Shown in pieces: positions 8,155 through 17,269 of a stretch of 64,000 bases of DNA (the first letter of the stretch is position 1; each line of letters begins with the position of its first letter). The position numbers and the translations under genes are program-made. Origin of the DNA: an uncultured Lachnospiraceae bacterium (GTDB taxonomy: Bacteria; Bacillota; Clostridia; Lachnospirales; Lachnospiraceae); the NCBI GenBank assembly GCA_910587715.1, contig CAJUMV010000009.1, forward strand, positions 30,615 to 94,614. Direction: 5' to 3'. The notes under the pieces were generated by a model. It ran no database searches and was not told where the DNA came from. It saw only the letters and a list, made by a program, of their open reading frames with translations.

Positions 8155-8940
8155 CTACTTTCTCTTTTCCGTATCCGTGAGAATACCGATATAATTTCCC
8201 ATTTTTCCCTTCATCTTCTGCAAAGCTCTCGTGTGGAGCTGCGAAATTCTCGATTCGGACACCTCCAGTATGTTGCTGATTTCCTTCAAGGTCAGATCTT
8301 CATAATAATAAAGAACGATTACCTTACGCTCCTTTTCCGTCAAAAGCTCAAGCGCCTGCGCCAGCATCTTTTTTAGTTCGTCCCTCTCCAGAATTTCTTC
8401 CGGCGAATCGAAAGCCGCGCTCTTCGTGCTCCCCGCTTCGTTGGAGACCTCACTCCCCTGCTCTAAAAACTCATTGAGCGACACCACATTGGTTATCTTC
8501 ATCTGGGACTGCCAGTCGATATACTCCTCGTCCGTAATGCCCAAAAGCCCCGCAATCTCCTCGTCCGTCGCGCTTCTGCCCGACTTCGTTTCAATCTCCT
8601 TGATCGCGGCGTCAATCCGCTTCTGCTTCTGCCTGATGGTCCGCGGTATCCAGTCCATTTTACGAATCTGGTCAAGAATCGCTCCCCGTATCCTCAGACT
8701 GGCATATGTTTCAAACTTGACGTCTTTCATGCAGTCAAACTTATCGATGGCGTCAATCAGACCGAATATCCCATAACTCACAAGGTCTTCATACTCTACA
8801 TTATACCCGAGATACATGCTGAGACGTCCGGCGACCACCTTCACCAAAGGCGCATATTCCAATATGATTTTTTCCCGTGTCTCGGGAGACTTTGTATTCG
8901 CATAGTCCTCCCAGAGCTTCTTTTTGCCTGTATCGTCCAT
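8155..8940 (-). CDS. sigD: RNA polymerase sigma factor for flagellar genes (sigma-28/SigD)
   Basis: 261 residues of the FliA/SigD/WhiG family. Region 2 contains EYEDLVSYGIFGLIDAIDKF and FETYASLRIRGAILDQIRKM. Region 3 follows (SGRSATDEEIAGLLGI), and region 4 has the promoter-binding HTH LTLKEISNILEVSESRISQL. It would direct transcription of late flagellar, motor and chemotaxis genes, probably including flagellin outside this window. A FlgM anti-sigma gene is not seen here. ATG at 8940. It sits between a small membrane-protein gene and fapA. Confidence 0.96.
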   Translation of the reverse strand: MDDTGKKKLWEDYANTKSPETREKIILEYAPLVKVVAGRLSMYLGYNVEYEDLVSYGIFGLIDAIDKFDCMKDVKFETYASLRIRGAILDQIRKMDWIPRTIRQKQKRIDAAIKEIETKSGRSATDEEIAGLLGITDEEYIDWQSQMKITNVVSLNEFLEQGSEVSNEAGSTKSAAFDSPEEILERDELKKMLAQALELLTEKERKVIVLYYYEDLTLKEISNILEVSESRISQLHTRALQKMKGKMGNYIGILTDTEKRK

Positions 8941-8965
8941 TCTGAGCCCCTATTTATATTTTATT

Positions 8966-9358
8966 TTACTCCTCAGGTTCCTTTTCTATAACCTCGCCTT
9001 CCTCCATGTGCGCCTCCTGTATCTGCTGCTCAAACCTGTCCAGCATGATCTGCAGAATTCTTCCGACAAAATAAAATCCCAGCAGCACGCACAGCAGAAC
9101 AACCAGCATCGTCTGCAGGTCATAGTGCAAAATCCGCATGGTAATGCTGACAACCGCCCCGGCAAATAACATGACAAAAGGAGGGATCAATCTGCGCTTT
9201 CTCGCCTTCGCTTGTCTCTCCTCTTCCTCACGCTTTTCCCTCGCCTCACGCTCTGCCGCAGTCTCAATCTCGTCCTCCGGCGCGGTCTCTTCTTCCAGTT
9301 CTCCCTCCGTCTCCGGAGCTTCCGCTGCTTCCTCGCTGTTCTTCTCTTCCCAATCCAC
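8966..9358 (-). CDS. Small membrane protein between cheD and sigD
   Basis: 130 residues. A strongly acidic N-terminus (about 1-45, mostly Glu/Ala) is followed by a basic stretch REEEERQAKARKRRL. Two hydrophobic helices come next, at about 57-76 (IPPFVMLFAGAVVSITMRI) and 82-102 (MLVVLLCVLLGFYFVG), then a short acidic tail. The start is GTG at 9358, with GGAAGGG 8 bases upstream; the nearby ATG is out of frame. I know no named family. Location in the fla/che operon suggests a flagellum- or chemotaxis-linked membrane role, which is inference. Confidence 0.75.
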   Translation of the reverse strand: MDWEEKNSEEAAEAPETEGELEEETAPEDEIETAAEREAREKREEEERQAKARKRRLIPPFVMLFAGAVVSITMRILHYDLQTMLVVLLCVLLGFYFVGRILQIMLDRFEQQIQEAHMEEGEVIEKEPEE

Positions 9359-9435
9359 CTTGTTGCCCTTCCATTATCTACGTGCTGTTTTATTTTTTAT
9401 CTTCTTCCCTCTTCCGAATCCACTATTCTTTCGGA

Positions 9436-9921
9436 TTAAATCTTGTATTCCTGCTTACCTACCGCCCTGATTACAAAATCTCCGGTCTCCGGATAAAAAA
9501 TAACCGTTCTTCCGAAATTCTTGCCGGTATCTTCCGCCAGAATCGGAATTCGCAGCTCCGCCAGCTTCTTTTTGGTCGCCTGCACATTCCTTTCGCCCAC
9601 GCGTACCATCTCGCTGTTGCTGTTAAAGCCAAACATCTGCGCGCCGCCCGCAATCTTGGCGACCAGACGGCTTCTGTTCGCCCCTCTTCTGGTCACCTGC
9701 TTCACCAACTCCTCTATCCCCGTATCAGCAAACTTCGGTATATTAGAGTTGTTGCGAATCGTCGTAGAATCCGGCAGCATAATATGCGCCAGCCCGCCGA
9801 TCTTTGTGACCGGATCGCGGAGCGCAATACCCACACAAGACCCCAGTCCCAGCGTACAAATTCTATCAGGACTGACGCATACATTTAAGTCGGCCATTCC
9901 GACCTTTATCTCTACACTCAT
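9436..9921 (-). CDS. cheD: Chemoreceptor glutamine deamidase CheD
   Basis: 161 residues. CheD deamidates receptor glutamines and, in Bacillus-type systems, binds CheC and raises its activity. The catalytic triad is visible: Thr23, Cys29 in TLGLGSCVGIALRD, and His46 in GGLAHIMLP. The 6- and 17-residue spacings equal those of the T. maritima enzyme (T21, C27, H44). ATG at 9921. It follows cheC by 56 bases, forming a cheW-cheC-cheD adaptation module. Confidence 0.96.
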   Translation of the reverse strand: MSVEIKVGMADLNVCVSPDRICTLGLGSCVGIALRDPVTKIGGLAHIMLPDSTTIRNNSNIPKFADTGIEELVKQVTRRGANRSRLVAKIAGGAQMFGFNSNSEMVRVGERNVQATKKKLAELRIPILAEDTGKNFGRTVIFYPETGDFVIRAVGKQEYKI

Positions 9922-9977
9922 AACACCGCGTTCTCCCGTTTACACTTTCTTAATCCATACCCATGTCCGCCGTCCAA

Positions 9978-10595
9978 TCAAATATTGATTCCCAGCGCCG
10001 CTAACATCCTGCCATAGGAATCCAGATCAGGAATCAGGATAAAATACCCGTCTAACACCATCTCGTCAAAAAACTGTGTCTGAATCATCAACATCCTGTC
10101 GCCGAGAGCGGCAAACTCTATCGCCGGTACGCTCAAAATCGCGCCTGCCATATCCACCGTCAGATCCGGCACAGAAGGATAAATCGCCAGATTGGTAATA
10201 CTGGAAAGGGAGTTCAGATAGGAACCGGTGATAATATTTCCCACCTCTTTTAATGCGGAAAACTCCATCTCCGAAAACTCTTCGCCCTCCGACTCCATGC
10301 CCATCAGCTTGCCGACCAAATGCTTTGCAGCCGCTTTTTCCAGCAGAAACATGATGCTGCCCTTGATGTCGCCCTCAATGCCGAGGTAAATTCCCGCCAT
10401 GACCGTCTCCTCGCCGACCATGGCCTCGCCCAGCTCCTTAAACTCCAGAAGCTGCACCTTGGGAACCGCCATATCCACCTTACACTGCATCATCTGCGCC
10501 AACGCCGTGGTAGCATTTCCGGCGCCGATATTACCCAACTCTCTCAGAACGTCGAAATATTCATTTGACATTTCGTCTAAACTGATTTCACCCAC
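9978..10595 (-). CDS. cheC: CheY-P phosphatase CheC
   Basis: 205 residues. CheC dephosphorylates CheY-P and partners CheD. Both pseudo-symmetric active-site helices are intact: Glu19 and Asn22 in LRELGNIGAGNA, and Glu117 and Asn120 in LKEVGNIITGSY. The start is GTG at 10595 with AGGAGGAGC just upstream, better than any internal ATG. It follows cheW by 11 bases and so is probably translationally linked to it. Confidence 0.96.
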   Translation of the reverse strand: MGEISLDEMSNEYFDVLRELGNIGAGNATTALAQMMQCKVDMAVPKVQLLEFKELGEAMVGEETVMAGIYLGIEGDIKGSIMFLLEKAAAKHLVGKLMGMESEGEEFSEMEFSALKEVGNIITGSYLNSLSSITNLAIYPSVPDLTVDMAGAILSVPAIEFAALGDRMLMIQTQFFDEMVLDGYFILIPDLDSYGRMLAALGINI

Positions 10596-10606
10596 TATTG
10601 CTCCTC

Positions 10607-11068
10607 CTATACGCTCTCCAACACAACCGCATTCAAATCGAGCAGGGAAATCAGTCCCCCGTCGCTCTTACCGACTCCGCTGAGAAAGTTTGAGTTCTCA
10701 TCCTTTGAGTCATACGCCACTTTCTCGATTCTGTCATTCTCCAGCGTTACCACCTCTCTGACTTCATCCACAATGACGCCGATGGTGCCCTGCTGCTCCA
10801 GCTTCAGGATGATAATTCTGCTGGACTTCGTCTCCACATCCCTCTCCAATCCCATCTTGATACGGATGCTCATAACGGGAATGACCTCGCCGCGCAGGTT
10901 GATTACGCCCTTCAAATAATCGTCGACCTTCGGCACTCTGGTAATGTGCTGCATCCTGACAATATTATCTATGTATTTGATGTCGATGCCATACTGCTCG
11001 TCGCCGAGCTTTATCACGATAAACTGTGTGGTTTCTGCCACCGGTCTTAATTCTTCTATTTCATTCAT
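10607..11068 (-). CDS. cheW: Chemotaxis coupling protein CheW
   Basis: 153 residues, a single CheW-like beta-barrel domain that links receptors to CheA. Diagnostic segments are QFIVIKLGDEQYGIDIKYI, ITRVPKVDDYLKGVINLRG and VIPVMSIRIKMGL. ATG at 11068 has GGGAGGAAGAGC upstream. It lies 19 bases after the cheA stop, in the usual cheA-cheW order. Confidence 0.97.
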   Translation of the reverse strand: MNEIEELRPVAETTQFIVIKLGDEQYGIDIKYIDNIVRMQHITRVPKVDDYLKGVINLRGEVIPVMSIRIKMGLERDVETKSSRIIILKLEQQGTIGVIVDEVREVVTLENDRIEKVAYDSKDENSNFLSGVGKSDGGLISLLDLNAVVLESV

Positions 11069-11087
11069 GCTCTCTTCCTCCCTCTTA

Positions 11088-13214
11088 TCAGATTAACGCG
11101 TTGGCATCCAGAATCAGCGCCACCTCACCATCGCCGAGAACCGTCGCGCCGCTGATGATTTTGCACTTGCTGATATACTTGCCGAGTGACTTGATAACGA
11201 TTTCCTGCTGCCCAATCAGCTCATCCACCACAAGACCGGCAAGCTTATCGCCCTTCTTAACGACAACCACAACGAGATTCTCCTCCGGGTCTTTCTTGCT
11301 CGGGATATCCAGAATCTCATTCAGACGAATCAACGGGATGACCAGATCGCGCAGCTGGATGACCTCCTTCGCCTGTACCAGCTTCACATCGCTGGGAAGA
11401 ATATCCTCAATCGTCTGGATCGAGCCGAGCGCAATGGCATATTTCTCCTCGCCGATCTCCACCATCAAAGCCTGAATAATCGCAAGCGTCAGCGGCAGTC
11501 GGATAGTCCATGTGCTGCCTTCACCGAGTTTGGATTTCACCTCAACCTCACCGCTCAGGGACTCGATCATCGATTTCACGACATCCAGACCTACGCCACG
11601 ACCCGACACATCCGATACCACCTTCGCGGTGGAGAAGCCAGCGTTAAACAGCAAATCTATGATCTCCTTCTCGCTCATTGCCTCGCCCTGCTCCGGGGTG
11701 ATGACGCCGCGTTCTATGGCTTTGTTCTTAACCGCCTTTGTATCAATACCGTTACCGTCATCCCTAACCTCGATGACAACGTTATTACCATCCTGATAAG
11801 CGTCGAGGAAAATAGAACCTACCTCTGGCTTTCCTCTCTCCTTACGAACCGCGGCGGACTCCAGTCCGTGGTCGGCAGAATTACGAAGCAAATGCATCAG
11901 CGGGTCGCCAATCTGATCCACCACGGTACGGTCAAGCTCTGTCTCCTCACCGCTCATGTACAGTTCCATCTTCTTACCCAGCTTCTTCTGCAGATCGCGA
12001 ACCATACGAGGGAACTTGTTCACCGTGCTCTCGATAGGCACCATCCTCACCTTCATAACCGACTCGTGAAGGGAAGTGGTCACACTCTCCAGATACTCGA
12101 TCTGCTCGTTCACTGCCTGGCTGGAATTGCCCGACATCGCAGATGCCGATACAAGGGAGTTCTTCGCAATAATCAACTCGCTGACCAGATTCATCAACGT
12201 ATCTAACTTCTCTATATCTACTCTGACGGTCCGATTCACTACCGGCTTGTTCGCGGGCGCTTTCTTCGCCGCGGGCGCTGCTGCGGGTGCAGGTGCCTGT
12301 ACCGTCTCCGCGGGCGCTGACTCCGCCGGAGCGGACGCCGCAGGCGCCATCTCCGCTGGTACCGTCTCCGCGGATACCGTCTCTGCGGGCGTCTCCGCCG
12401 CATGGGATTCCTCCTGCTCCGCCTTCCCTATATCGTCAAGATTCAGTTCACTGCCGGTAACCTCCTCGATCTCAGACACGCTCCTCGCCGCCGCCAAAAC
12501 CTCTTCCAGCTCCGCTTCGGAAACGATGATCAGACTGAAATGCAAATCGAACTTCTCATCCTCGATATCCTGGGAGGAAGGGTCGGAAACAATAATCTCG
12601 CTCGTCTCCTCGATTGCCTTAAACACCAGAAACGCTCTCGCCGCCTTCAAAATACAGGACTCCTGTACCTTTACGGTCAGCCCGTAAACACTCTTGCCCT
12701 GCTTGATCGCTTCGCTCAGCACACTCTGCTGGTTCTCATTCAGCTTGATTCCCACAAAACCGCCGACAGCGGCAGCCTTCTCCCCGCTCTGTGCCTGCTC
12801 CTGTGCTGCCGACGCGGCATCATCTCCGGAACCGCCGCTCATAATATCATTCAACCGCTTGATCAGCGCACCGTTGTCATTGGTGCCCTCGTCGGAGCTT
12901 TCCCTGATATTGGTGTTATACTCTTCAAGCGCATCCAGACACTGGAACAGTACGTCAATCATATCAGCCTTCACTTTAATATTTCCGTTTCTCACCTCGG
13001 AGAAAACATTCTCCATATCGTGAGTCAGGGTCTGCATCCTCTTATAACCCATGGTTCCCGCCATACCCTTTAAGGAATGAGCGGCACGGAAAATCTCGTT
13101 GATCGTGTCCATATTCTCCGGATCCTGCTCCAAAGAGAGAATCTGCGTGTTCAAATTCTGCAGATGTTCATTTGTTTCATCAAGGAAAATCTCAAGATAC
13201 TGGCTTACATCCAT
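11088..13214 (-). CDS. cheA: Chemotaxis histidine kinase CheA
   Basis: 708 residues. The P1 HPt domain carries the phosphoacceptor His46 in RAAHSLKGMAG. A CheY-binding P2 region follows (about 145-260). A long Ala/Pro/Glu linker (about 265-320) with repeats of the AETVPAEMAPA kind comes next. The P3 dimerisation helices start near VRVDIEKLDTLMNLVSEL. The P4 ATPase has N box HLLRNSADHGLE, G1 DDGNGID and G2 SGRGVGLDVV. P5 is the CheW-like regulatory domain. ATG at 13214 overlaps nothing: the cheB stop ends 1 base before it. It phosphorylates the CheY and CheB encoded in this cluster. Confidence 0.97.
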   Translation of the reverse strand: MDVSQYLEIFLDETNEHLQNLNTQILSLEQDPENMDTINEIFRAAHSLKGMAGTMGYKRMQTLTHDMENVFSEVRNGNIKVKADMIDVLFQCLDALEEYNTNIRESSDEGTNDNGALIKRLNDIMSGGSGDDAASAAQEQAQSGEKAAAVGGFVGIKLNENQQSVLSEAIKQGKSVYGLTVKVQESCILKAARAFLVFKAIEETSEIIVSDPSSQDIEDEKFDLHFSLIIVSEAELEEVLAAARSVSEIEEVTGSELNLDDIGKAEQEESHAAETPAETVSAETVPAEMAPAASAPAESAPAETVQAPAPAAAPAAKKAPANKPVVNRTVRVDIEKLDTLMNLVSELIIAKNSLVSASAMSGNSSQAVNEQIEYLESVTTSLHESVMKVRMVPIESTVNKFPRMVRDLQKKLGKKMELYMSGEETELDRTVVDQIGDPLMHLLRNSADHGLESAAVRKERGKPEVGSIFLDAYQDGNNVVIEVRDDGNGIDTKAVKNKAIERGVITPEQGEAMSEKEIIDLLFNAGFSTAKVVSDVSGRGVGLDVVKSMIESLSGEVEVKSKLGEGSTWTIRLPLTLAIIQALMVEIGEEKYAIALGSIQTIEDILPSDVKLVQAKEVIQLRDLVIPLIRLNEILDIPSKKDPEENLVVVVVKKGDKLAGLVVDELIGQQEIVIKSLGKYISKCKIISGATVLGDGEVALILDANALI

Positions 13215-13215
13215 A

Positions 13216-14352
13216 TTATTTTACCCCCACGTTTGTCGTGATTTCCTGCGCGATCTGCTCCAGCGGCACGATCTGATCCGCCAGTCCCGCGTTCACGGCG
13301 CTCTTCGGCATTCCGTACACGGCGCATGTGCTCGCTTCCTGGACAATCACATGTATTTTCTTTTTCTCTTTCAGATGCACGATTCCTTCCGTACCGTCCG
13401 CGCCCATCCCCGTCATCACCACACATACAATTCTGTCGAACCTGCTGTCTATCAGAGATTCGTACATGTAATTCGCGCAGGGTTTCACGCCTTCCCTCGC
13501 CGGTTCATCCGAATAATGGATGGTGTACTTGCCCGACATATTCAGAACGTTCATATGCTTGCCGCCCATGGACACATAGACGGTGCCCGGCATAAGCACG
13601 TCGCCCTCCGCCGCTTCCTTCACGGTCACCTCGCTTAAGGAGTTCAGCCGTTCCGCCAGAGATGCCGTAAAACCGGCAGGCATATGCTGTACGACCACCA
13701 CCGGCACCTTCAGGTTCGCCGGAAGCTTCGGAATGACTGCCTGCAATGCCTTGGGACCGCCCGTAGAGCTTGCCAGCGCTACAATCTGGCTTCCCGGATT
13801 GTAAACCGCTTTTCCCGAAAGCGGCGCTGTCACCGGTGGCTTTTTCTCCACCGCAGCCGCTGCGCCCATCCTGCCCGGAACACTCCCGCTCGTTCCCGCT
13901 CTCGGAGATATCACCGGCGGCGTCGGTGCAGGCGCCTGTGTCGGCGTGAGCGTATCCGCATCCGTCACCGCCGCCAATATCTGCAGCAGACCCTGGCTGA
14001 ACGTACCGTTGCGACAGTCAAGCGCACTGGTAGGCTTGTGAATAAAGTCTAACGCCCCCAGCTCCAGCGCATCTAACGTCGTCTTCGCGCCGTCCGCCGT
14101 GGCTGTACTTGCCATAATAATCTTCGCCGAGATTTTCCGCTTCTGCAGCTCCTTTAAAAGCTCCAGACCGTTCATCTGCGGCATATTCACGTCCAGCACG
14201 ACCGCGTCATACGTTTTTCTGCTGAGCAGACTGAGCGCATCCAGACCGTTTACTGCCCTATCCTGTACCCGGAATCGTTTATCCGATTCAATTATATCAC
14301 AGAGCACCCTTCTCATGAGTGCAGAGTCGTCAACTAGCAATATATTTTTCAT
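13216..14352 (-). CDS. cheB: Protein-glutamate methylesterase CheB
   Basis: 378 residues. The N-terminal receiver has Asp8/Asp9 and phosphoacceptor Asp54 in AVVLDVNMP. A Pro/Ala-rich linker follows (about 138-190). The C-terminal methylesterase carries the Ser/His/Asp signatures ASSTGGPKAL, VVQHMPAGFT and VMTGMGADG. It removes receptor methyl groups after phosphorylation by CheA. The partner methyltransferase CheR is not in this window. ATG at 14352 with CCGGAGGTAAATT upstream. Confidence 0.97.
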   Translation of the reverse strand: MKNILLVDDSALMRRVLCDIIESDKRFRVQDRAVNGLDALSLLSRKTYDAVVLDVNMPQMNGLELLKELQKRKISAKIIMASTATADGAKTTLDALELGALDFIHKPTSALDCRNGTFSQGLLQILAAVTDADTLTPTQAPAPTPPVISPRAGTSGSVPGRMGAAAAVEKKPPVTAPLSGKAVYNPGSQIVALASSTGGPKALQAVIPKLPANLKVPVVVVQHMPAGFTASLAERLNSLSEVTVKEAAEGDVLMPGTVYVSMGGKHMNVLNMSGKYTIHYSDEPAREGVKPCANYMYESLIDSRFDRIVCVVMTGMGADGTEGIVHLKEKKKIHVIVQEASTCAVYGMPKSAVNAGLADQIVPLEQIAQEITTNVGVK

Positions 14353-14369
14353 AATTTACCTCCGGCAAA

Positions 14370-15098
14370 TCAGCTTCCCGTTTTCTTATGGGTTTTCCTC
14401 GCCTCATCAAAAATATACTGAATGATTTCTTCTCTATCCTGAGGGTCTACATTCACATATTGTACACGATGGTCAAAAACGCCCGGCTCCTTCTCCAGCT
14501 CATTCACGGCAAGAACCTTCCCCACAAGCCGGTACTCCTTCTCTTTCCCTTCAATCTGCAGATGGTACTTACACAGGATCAGGCTGTTCACCTCGTAAGC
14601 GTAGTAGGCAACAAACCTAAGCCCCCCACCGCTGATATCCACAATTACGCTGCTCTTAAGCGGCAGCGCCGGTAAAAGCTCCTCCTGCGCCGCAACGGAA
14701 ATCTCTTCCTCCTCGCCAAGCTGTCTGGAATCCATCTCCAGCGCACAGCTGAAACGGTAGTACTCGCGTCTCTGGTAATTGCGAAGATTACTTGTCAGAT
14801 CCATCACCAGCACATACTGCCCGTTAAGTCTGTAGCGATCCGCCACCCGCGCATTACACTGGTAAACGACGTTATTCCCGTAAAAGTACATATCGTATTC
14901 GCCGTCCACCGGCAGGAGAATGAGCTTGCCGTCCTCAATCGGCATCGCCACCTCCACACGGTTCTCCGTCAGTATCTTCAGAATCCGGCTGCGGTGCGCC
15001 CTGCGCTGCCTGCTGTCCTCCGGCTCCCGCTCCCTGTCTATTGCCTTGAGCTCCACCTCTCCTCCCGGCACTATATACTTTGATAAAATCCCCGACAT
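14370..15098 (-). CDS. PilZ-domain c-di-GMP-binding flagellar brake protein (YcgR-like)
   Basis: 242 residues. The N-terminal YcgR-like barrel (about 1-105) is followed by a PilZ domain with both c-di-GMP signatures: RREYYRF (RxxxR) near residue 110 and DISGGGLRF (D/NxSxxG) near 155. Such proteins slow or alter flagellar rotation when c-di-GMP is high. ATG at 15098 with GGGAGGTAAGAC upstream. It lies between flhG and cheB, a common place for it in clostridial fla/che operons. Confidence 0.93.
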   Translation of the reverse strand: MSGILSKYIVPGGEVELKAIDREREPEDSRQRRAHRSRILKILTENRVEVAMPIEDGKLILLPVDGEYDMYFYGNNVVYQCNARVADRYRLNGQYVLVMDLTSNLRNYQRREYYRFSCALEMDSRQLGEEEEISVAAQEELLPALPLKSSVIVDISGGGLRFVAYYAYEVNSLILCKYHLQIEGKEKEYRLVGKVLAVNELEKEPGVFDHRVQYVNVDPQDREEIIQYIFDEARKTHKKTGS

Positions 15099-15129
15099 GT
15101 CTTACCTCCCGGCACAAATGCCTGCCGTC

Positions 15130-16005
15130 TTATTTTCCTGCCATGATATGGGAAAAGAACGCCGCCATACCACGCCTTGGAATGCTTTTGTTACTCTCCT
15201 TATTCATCAGCTTCGCCGCGACGATTTCATAAGCGATCGCCGACCTTGCCTTCGGATTGTCGAGCGATACCGGCATCTGCTGCATCACTGCTTTCGCCAA
15301 CATCTGATCCTGCGGTATCATCCCCAGATAGGAAATCGGCACCTCCAGGTAACGCTCCACCACCGTTTCCAGCTTCGCATAGAGGGAAAGCGCTTCCTGC
15401 TCTCCCGTCACCTTGTTGGCGAGCACCTTGATCTGCGTCCGCTCCGCCTTATAGCGGGGGTGCCTGCCGAGCGCCTTTAAAAGCGAATAGGAATCCGTGA
15501 TCGAGGTCGGCTCCGGCGTTGTCACCAGAAGGATTTCACCGCTTGCCACGAGAAATTCCAGCACCGAATCGGAAATGCCCGCCCCGGTATCCACGATAAT
15601 GGTTTCCGCCATCTCGTCAAGCTCCGCCAGATTATCGATGATCGTACCCAGATTATCTTTATCCAGATTCGACATCCCCGTAATTCCGGATCCACCTGAT
15701 ATAAAGCCTACCTCCATTGGTCCCCATGTGATGATATCCTTAATGCTCTTTCCCTGATAAATAAAATCACACAAATTATGTTTGGGCACCGCCCCGAACA
15801 TGATTTCTATGTTTGCCAAACCGAAATCAGCGTCCAGAATAATGACCTTCTGCCCCATCTTACGAAACTGTATTGCCAGATTGATCGCCGTGTTCGACTT
15901 TCCCACGCCTCCCTTGCCGCTCGTGACGGTGATGACTCTTGCCAGAGGACGCTTCGGTGGAGCGCTGCCCTTTATTATCCTTCTCAGTTGTTCAGCCTGA
16001 TCCAT
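15130..16005 (-). CDS. flhG: Flagellar number regulator FlhG (MinD-like ATPase)
   Basis: 291 residues of the MinD/ParA family. The deviant Walker A is VTSGKGGVGKSNTAINLA and the Walker B-like segment is VIILDADFGLANIE. FlhG binds FlhF and C-ring parts and sets flagellar number and place. ATG at 16005 lies 34 bases after the flhF stop, giving the standard flhA-flhF-flhG run. Confidence 0.95.
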   Translation of the reverse strand: MDQAEQLRRIIKGSAPPKRPLARVITVTSGKGGVGKSNTAINLAIQFRKMGQKVIILDADFGLANIEIMFGAVPKHNLCDFIYQGKSIKDIITWGPMEVGFISGGSGITGMSNLDKDNLGTIIDNLAELDEMAETIIVDTGAGISDSVLEFLVASGEILLVTTPEPTSITDSYSLLKALGRHPRYKAERTQIKVLANKVTGEQEALSLYAKLETVVERYLEVPISYLGMIPQDQMLAKAVMQQMPVSLDNPKARSAIAYEIVAAKLMNKESNKSIPRRGMAAFFSHIMAGK

Positions 16006-16039
16006 TATAACCAGCTTTCCTCCTTAGTTCTTCCTCCGG

Positions 16040-17269
16040 TCAGTTCTTCCCGCCAAGCAGTCTCTTGACCGTCTTTTGCGGGTTAAAGTCCTCCATATCG
16101 TCCGGCACATTCTGCCCGTATGTCACATAGGACAGGGACGCGCCCGTATAAAGCCGCAGATTCAGAAGATTTCCCAGCGTCGTCGTCTCATCTAACTTCG
16201 TGAAAATAAGCTTGTAGTCCGCCATCTCCTTATAGGAATCCGCAATACTGATTAAATCCTTATACTTCGTCGTGGCGCTCAAGACAAGATGCACCTCGCT
16301 TTCCACCCTGTCGTCCACGGAATGTATAATATTACGCATGTTATCTTTCTGTGTTGTGTTCTGGTGGGAATGTCCCGCCGTATCGATCAAAATATAATCG
16401 TAGTCCTTAAAGTCCTCAAGCGCCTTATTGATTTCCTCCACCGTATAGATGACACGGAACGGCACCTCCAGAATGTTCGCGTAGGTGCGCAGCTGCTCCG
16501 CCGCGGCAATACGGTAAGTGTCCGCGGTTAAAAGCGCCACCTTCTTCTTCTCATCCACCCGGAACTTCGAAGCGATCTTGGCGATCGTGGTGGTCTTTCC
16601 GACGCCTGTGGGTCCGATAAAGAACACCAGCTTGATGCCGCTTGACGCCGGCTCTATGCCGCTCGGCTTGCCAAACTTTAAAATCATCTTCTGATAGGTA
16701 TTCGCCAGCGCATAGTCAAAGGGAATGTTCGGCTTGTTTATCAGCTCAATCTCATCCATGATTTCTCTGGCGTACTTTTCATCCACCTCGTTCTCCAGCA
16801 TGGTGTCATGCAGAAGGTGCATGAATTTATCCGTTTCCGTCTCCTCTTTTTTCTCCTCCGCCGGCTCTTCTTTCTCCTCCTCGGGCTTTTGGAGCTGCTG
16901 CTCTAAGAGCGACTGCAGGCTGTCCAGCTTCTCCTCTATCGCGCTGTTATTTTCCCGTTTCTCGTTGATGACACTGTTATTTTCCCGCTTTTCCGGTGTT
17001 TCAATAACAGGTGTGCTTTTAACTGTTTCCTCTTCCTTACCCTGAGTGGAAGCGACCACGCTGCTGATGGCGGAAACCGCCGCCGTCAGCTTCTCGCTCT
17101 CCTCCTCAAGCGCCACCGTGACCTCCATCATGGGCGATTTCAGAAACGCGAAAAGACCCTTGCTTTTCACGGGCTTCACATTCATCACGACCACGCCTTC
17201 TCCCAGTTCCTTTCTGGCGTTTTCGATCGCTTCCTTTTCGGTTTTCGCAATAAATTTCTTGATTATCAT
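16040..17269 (-). CDS. flhF: Flagellar SRP-type GTPase FlhF
   Basis: 409 residues. The N-terminal B domain (MIIKKFIAKTEKEAIENARK ...) is followed by a charged Glu/Lys linker (about 80-170), the N domain, and a C-terminal GTPase with G1 GPTGVGKTTTIAKIA, G3 DTAGHSHQN and G4 TKLDET. FlhF helps set the site of flagellar assembly and is inhibited or activated by FlhG. ATG at 17269 overlaps the flhA stop (TAATG), suggesting coupled translation. Confidence 0.95.
   Translation of the reverse strand: MIIKKFIAKTEKEAIENARKELGEGVVVMNVKPVKSKGLFAFLKSPMMEVTVALEEESEKLTAAVSAISSVVASTQGKEEETVKSTPVIETPEKRENNSVINEKRENNSAIEEKLDSLQSLLEQQLQKPEEEKEEPAEEKKEETETDKFMHLLHDTMLENEVDEKYAREIMDEIELINKPNIPFDYALANTYQKMILKFGKPSGIEPASSGIKLVFFIGPTGVGKTTTIAKIASKFRVDEKKKVALLTADTYRIAAAEQLRTYANILEVPFRVIYTVEEINKALEDFKDYDYILIDTAGHSHQNTTQKDNMRNIIHSVDDRVESEVHLVLSATTKYKDLISIADSYKEMADYKLIFTKLDETTTLGNLLNLRLYTGASLSYVTYGQNVPDDMEDFNPQKTVKRLLGGKN

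Noticed and set aside
13216..15098. A hidden cheR near cheB
   Set aside because: The space between pilZ and cheB is 17 bases and no methyltransferase motif is seen in any frame; cheR must be elsewhere.
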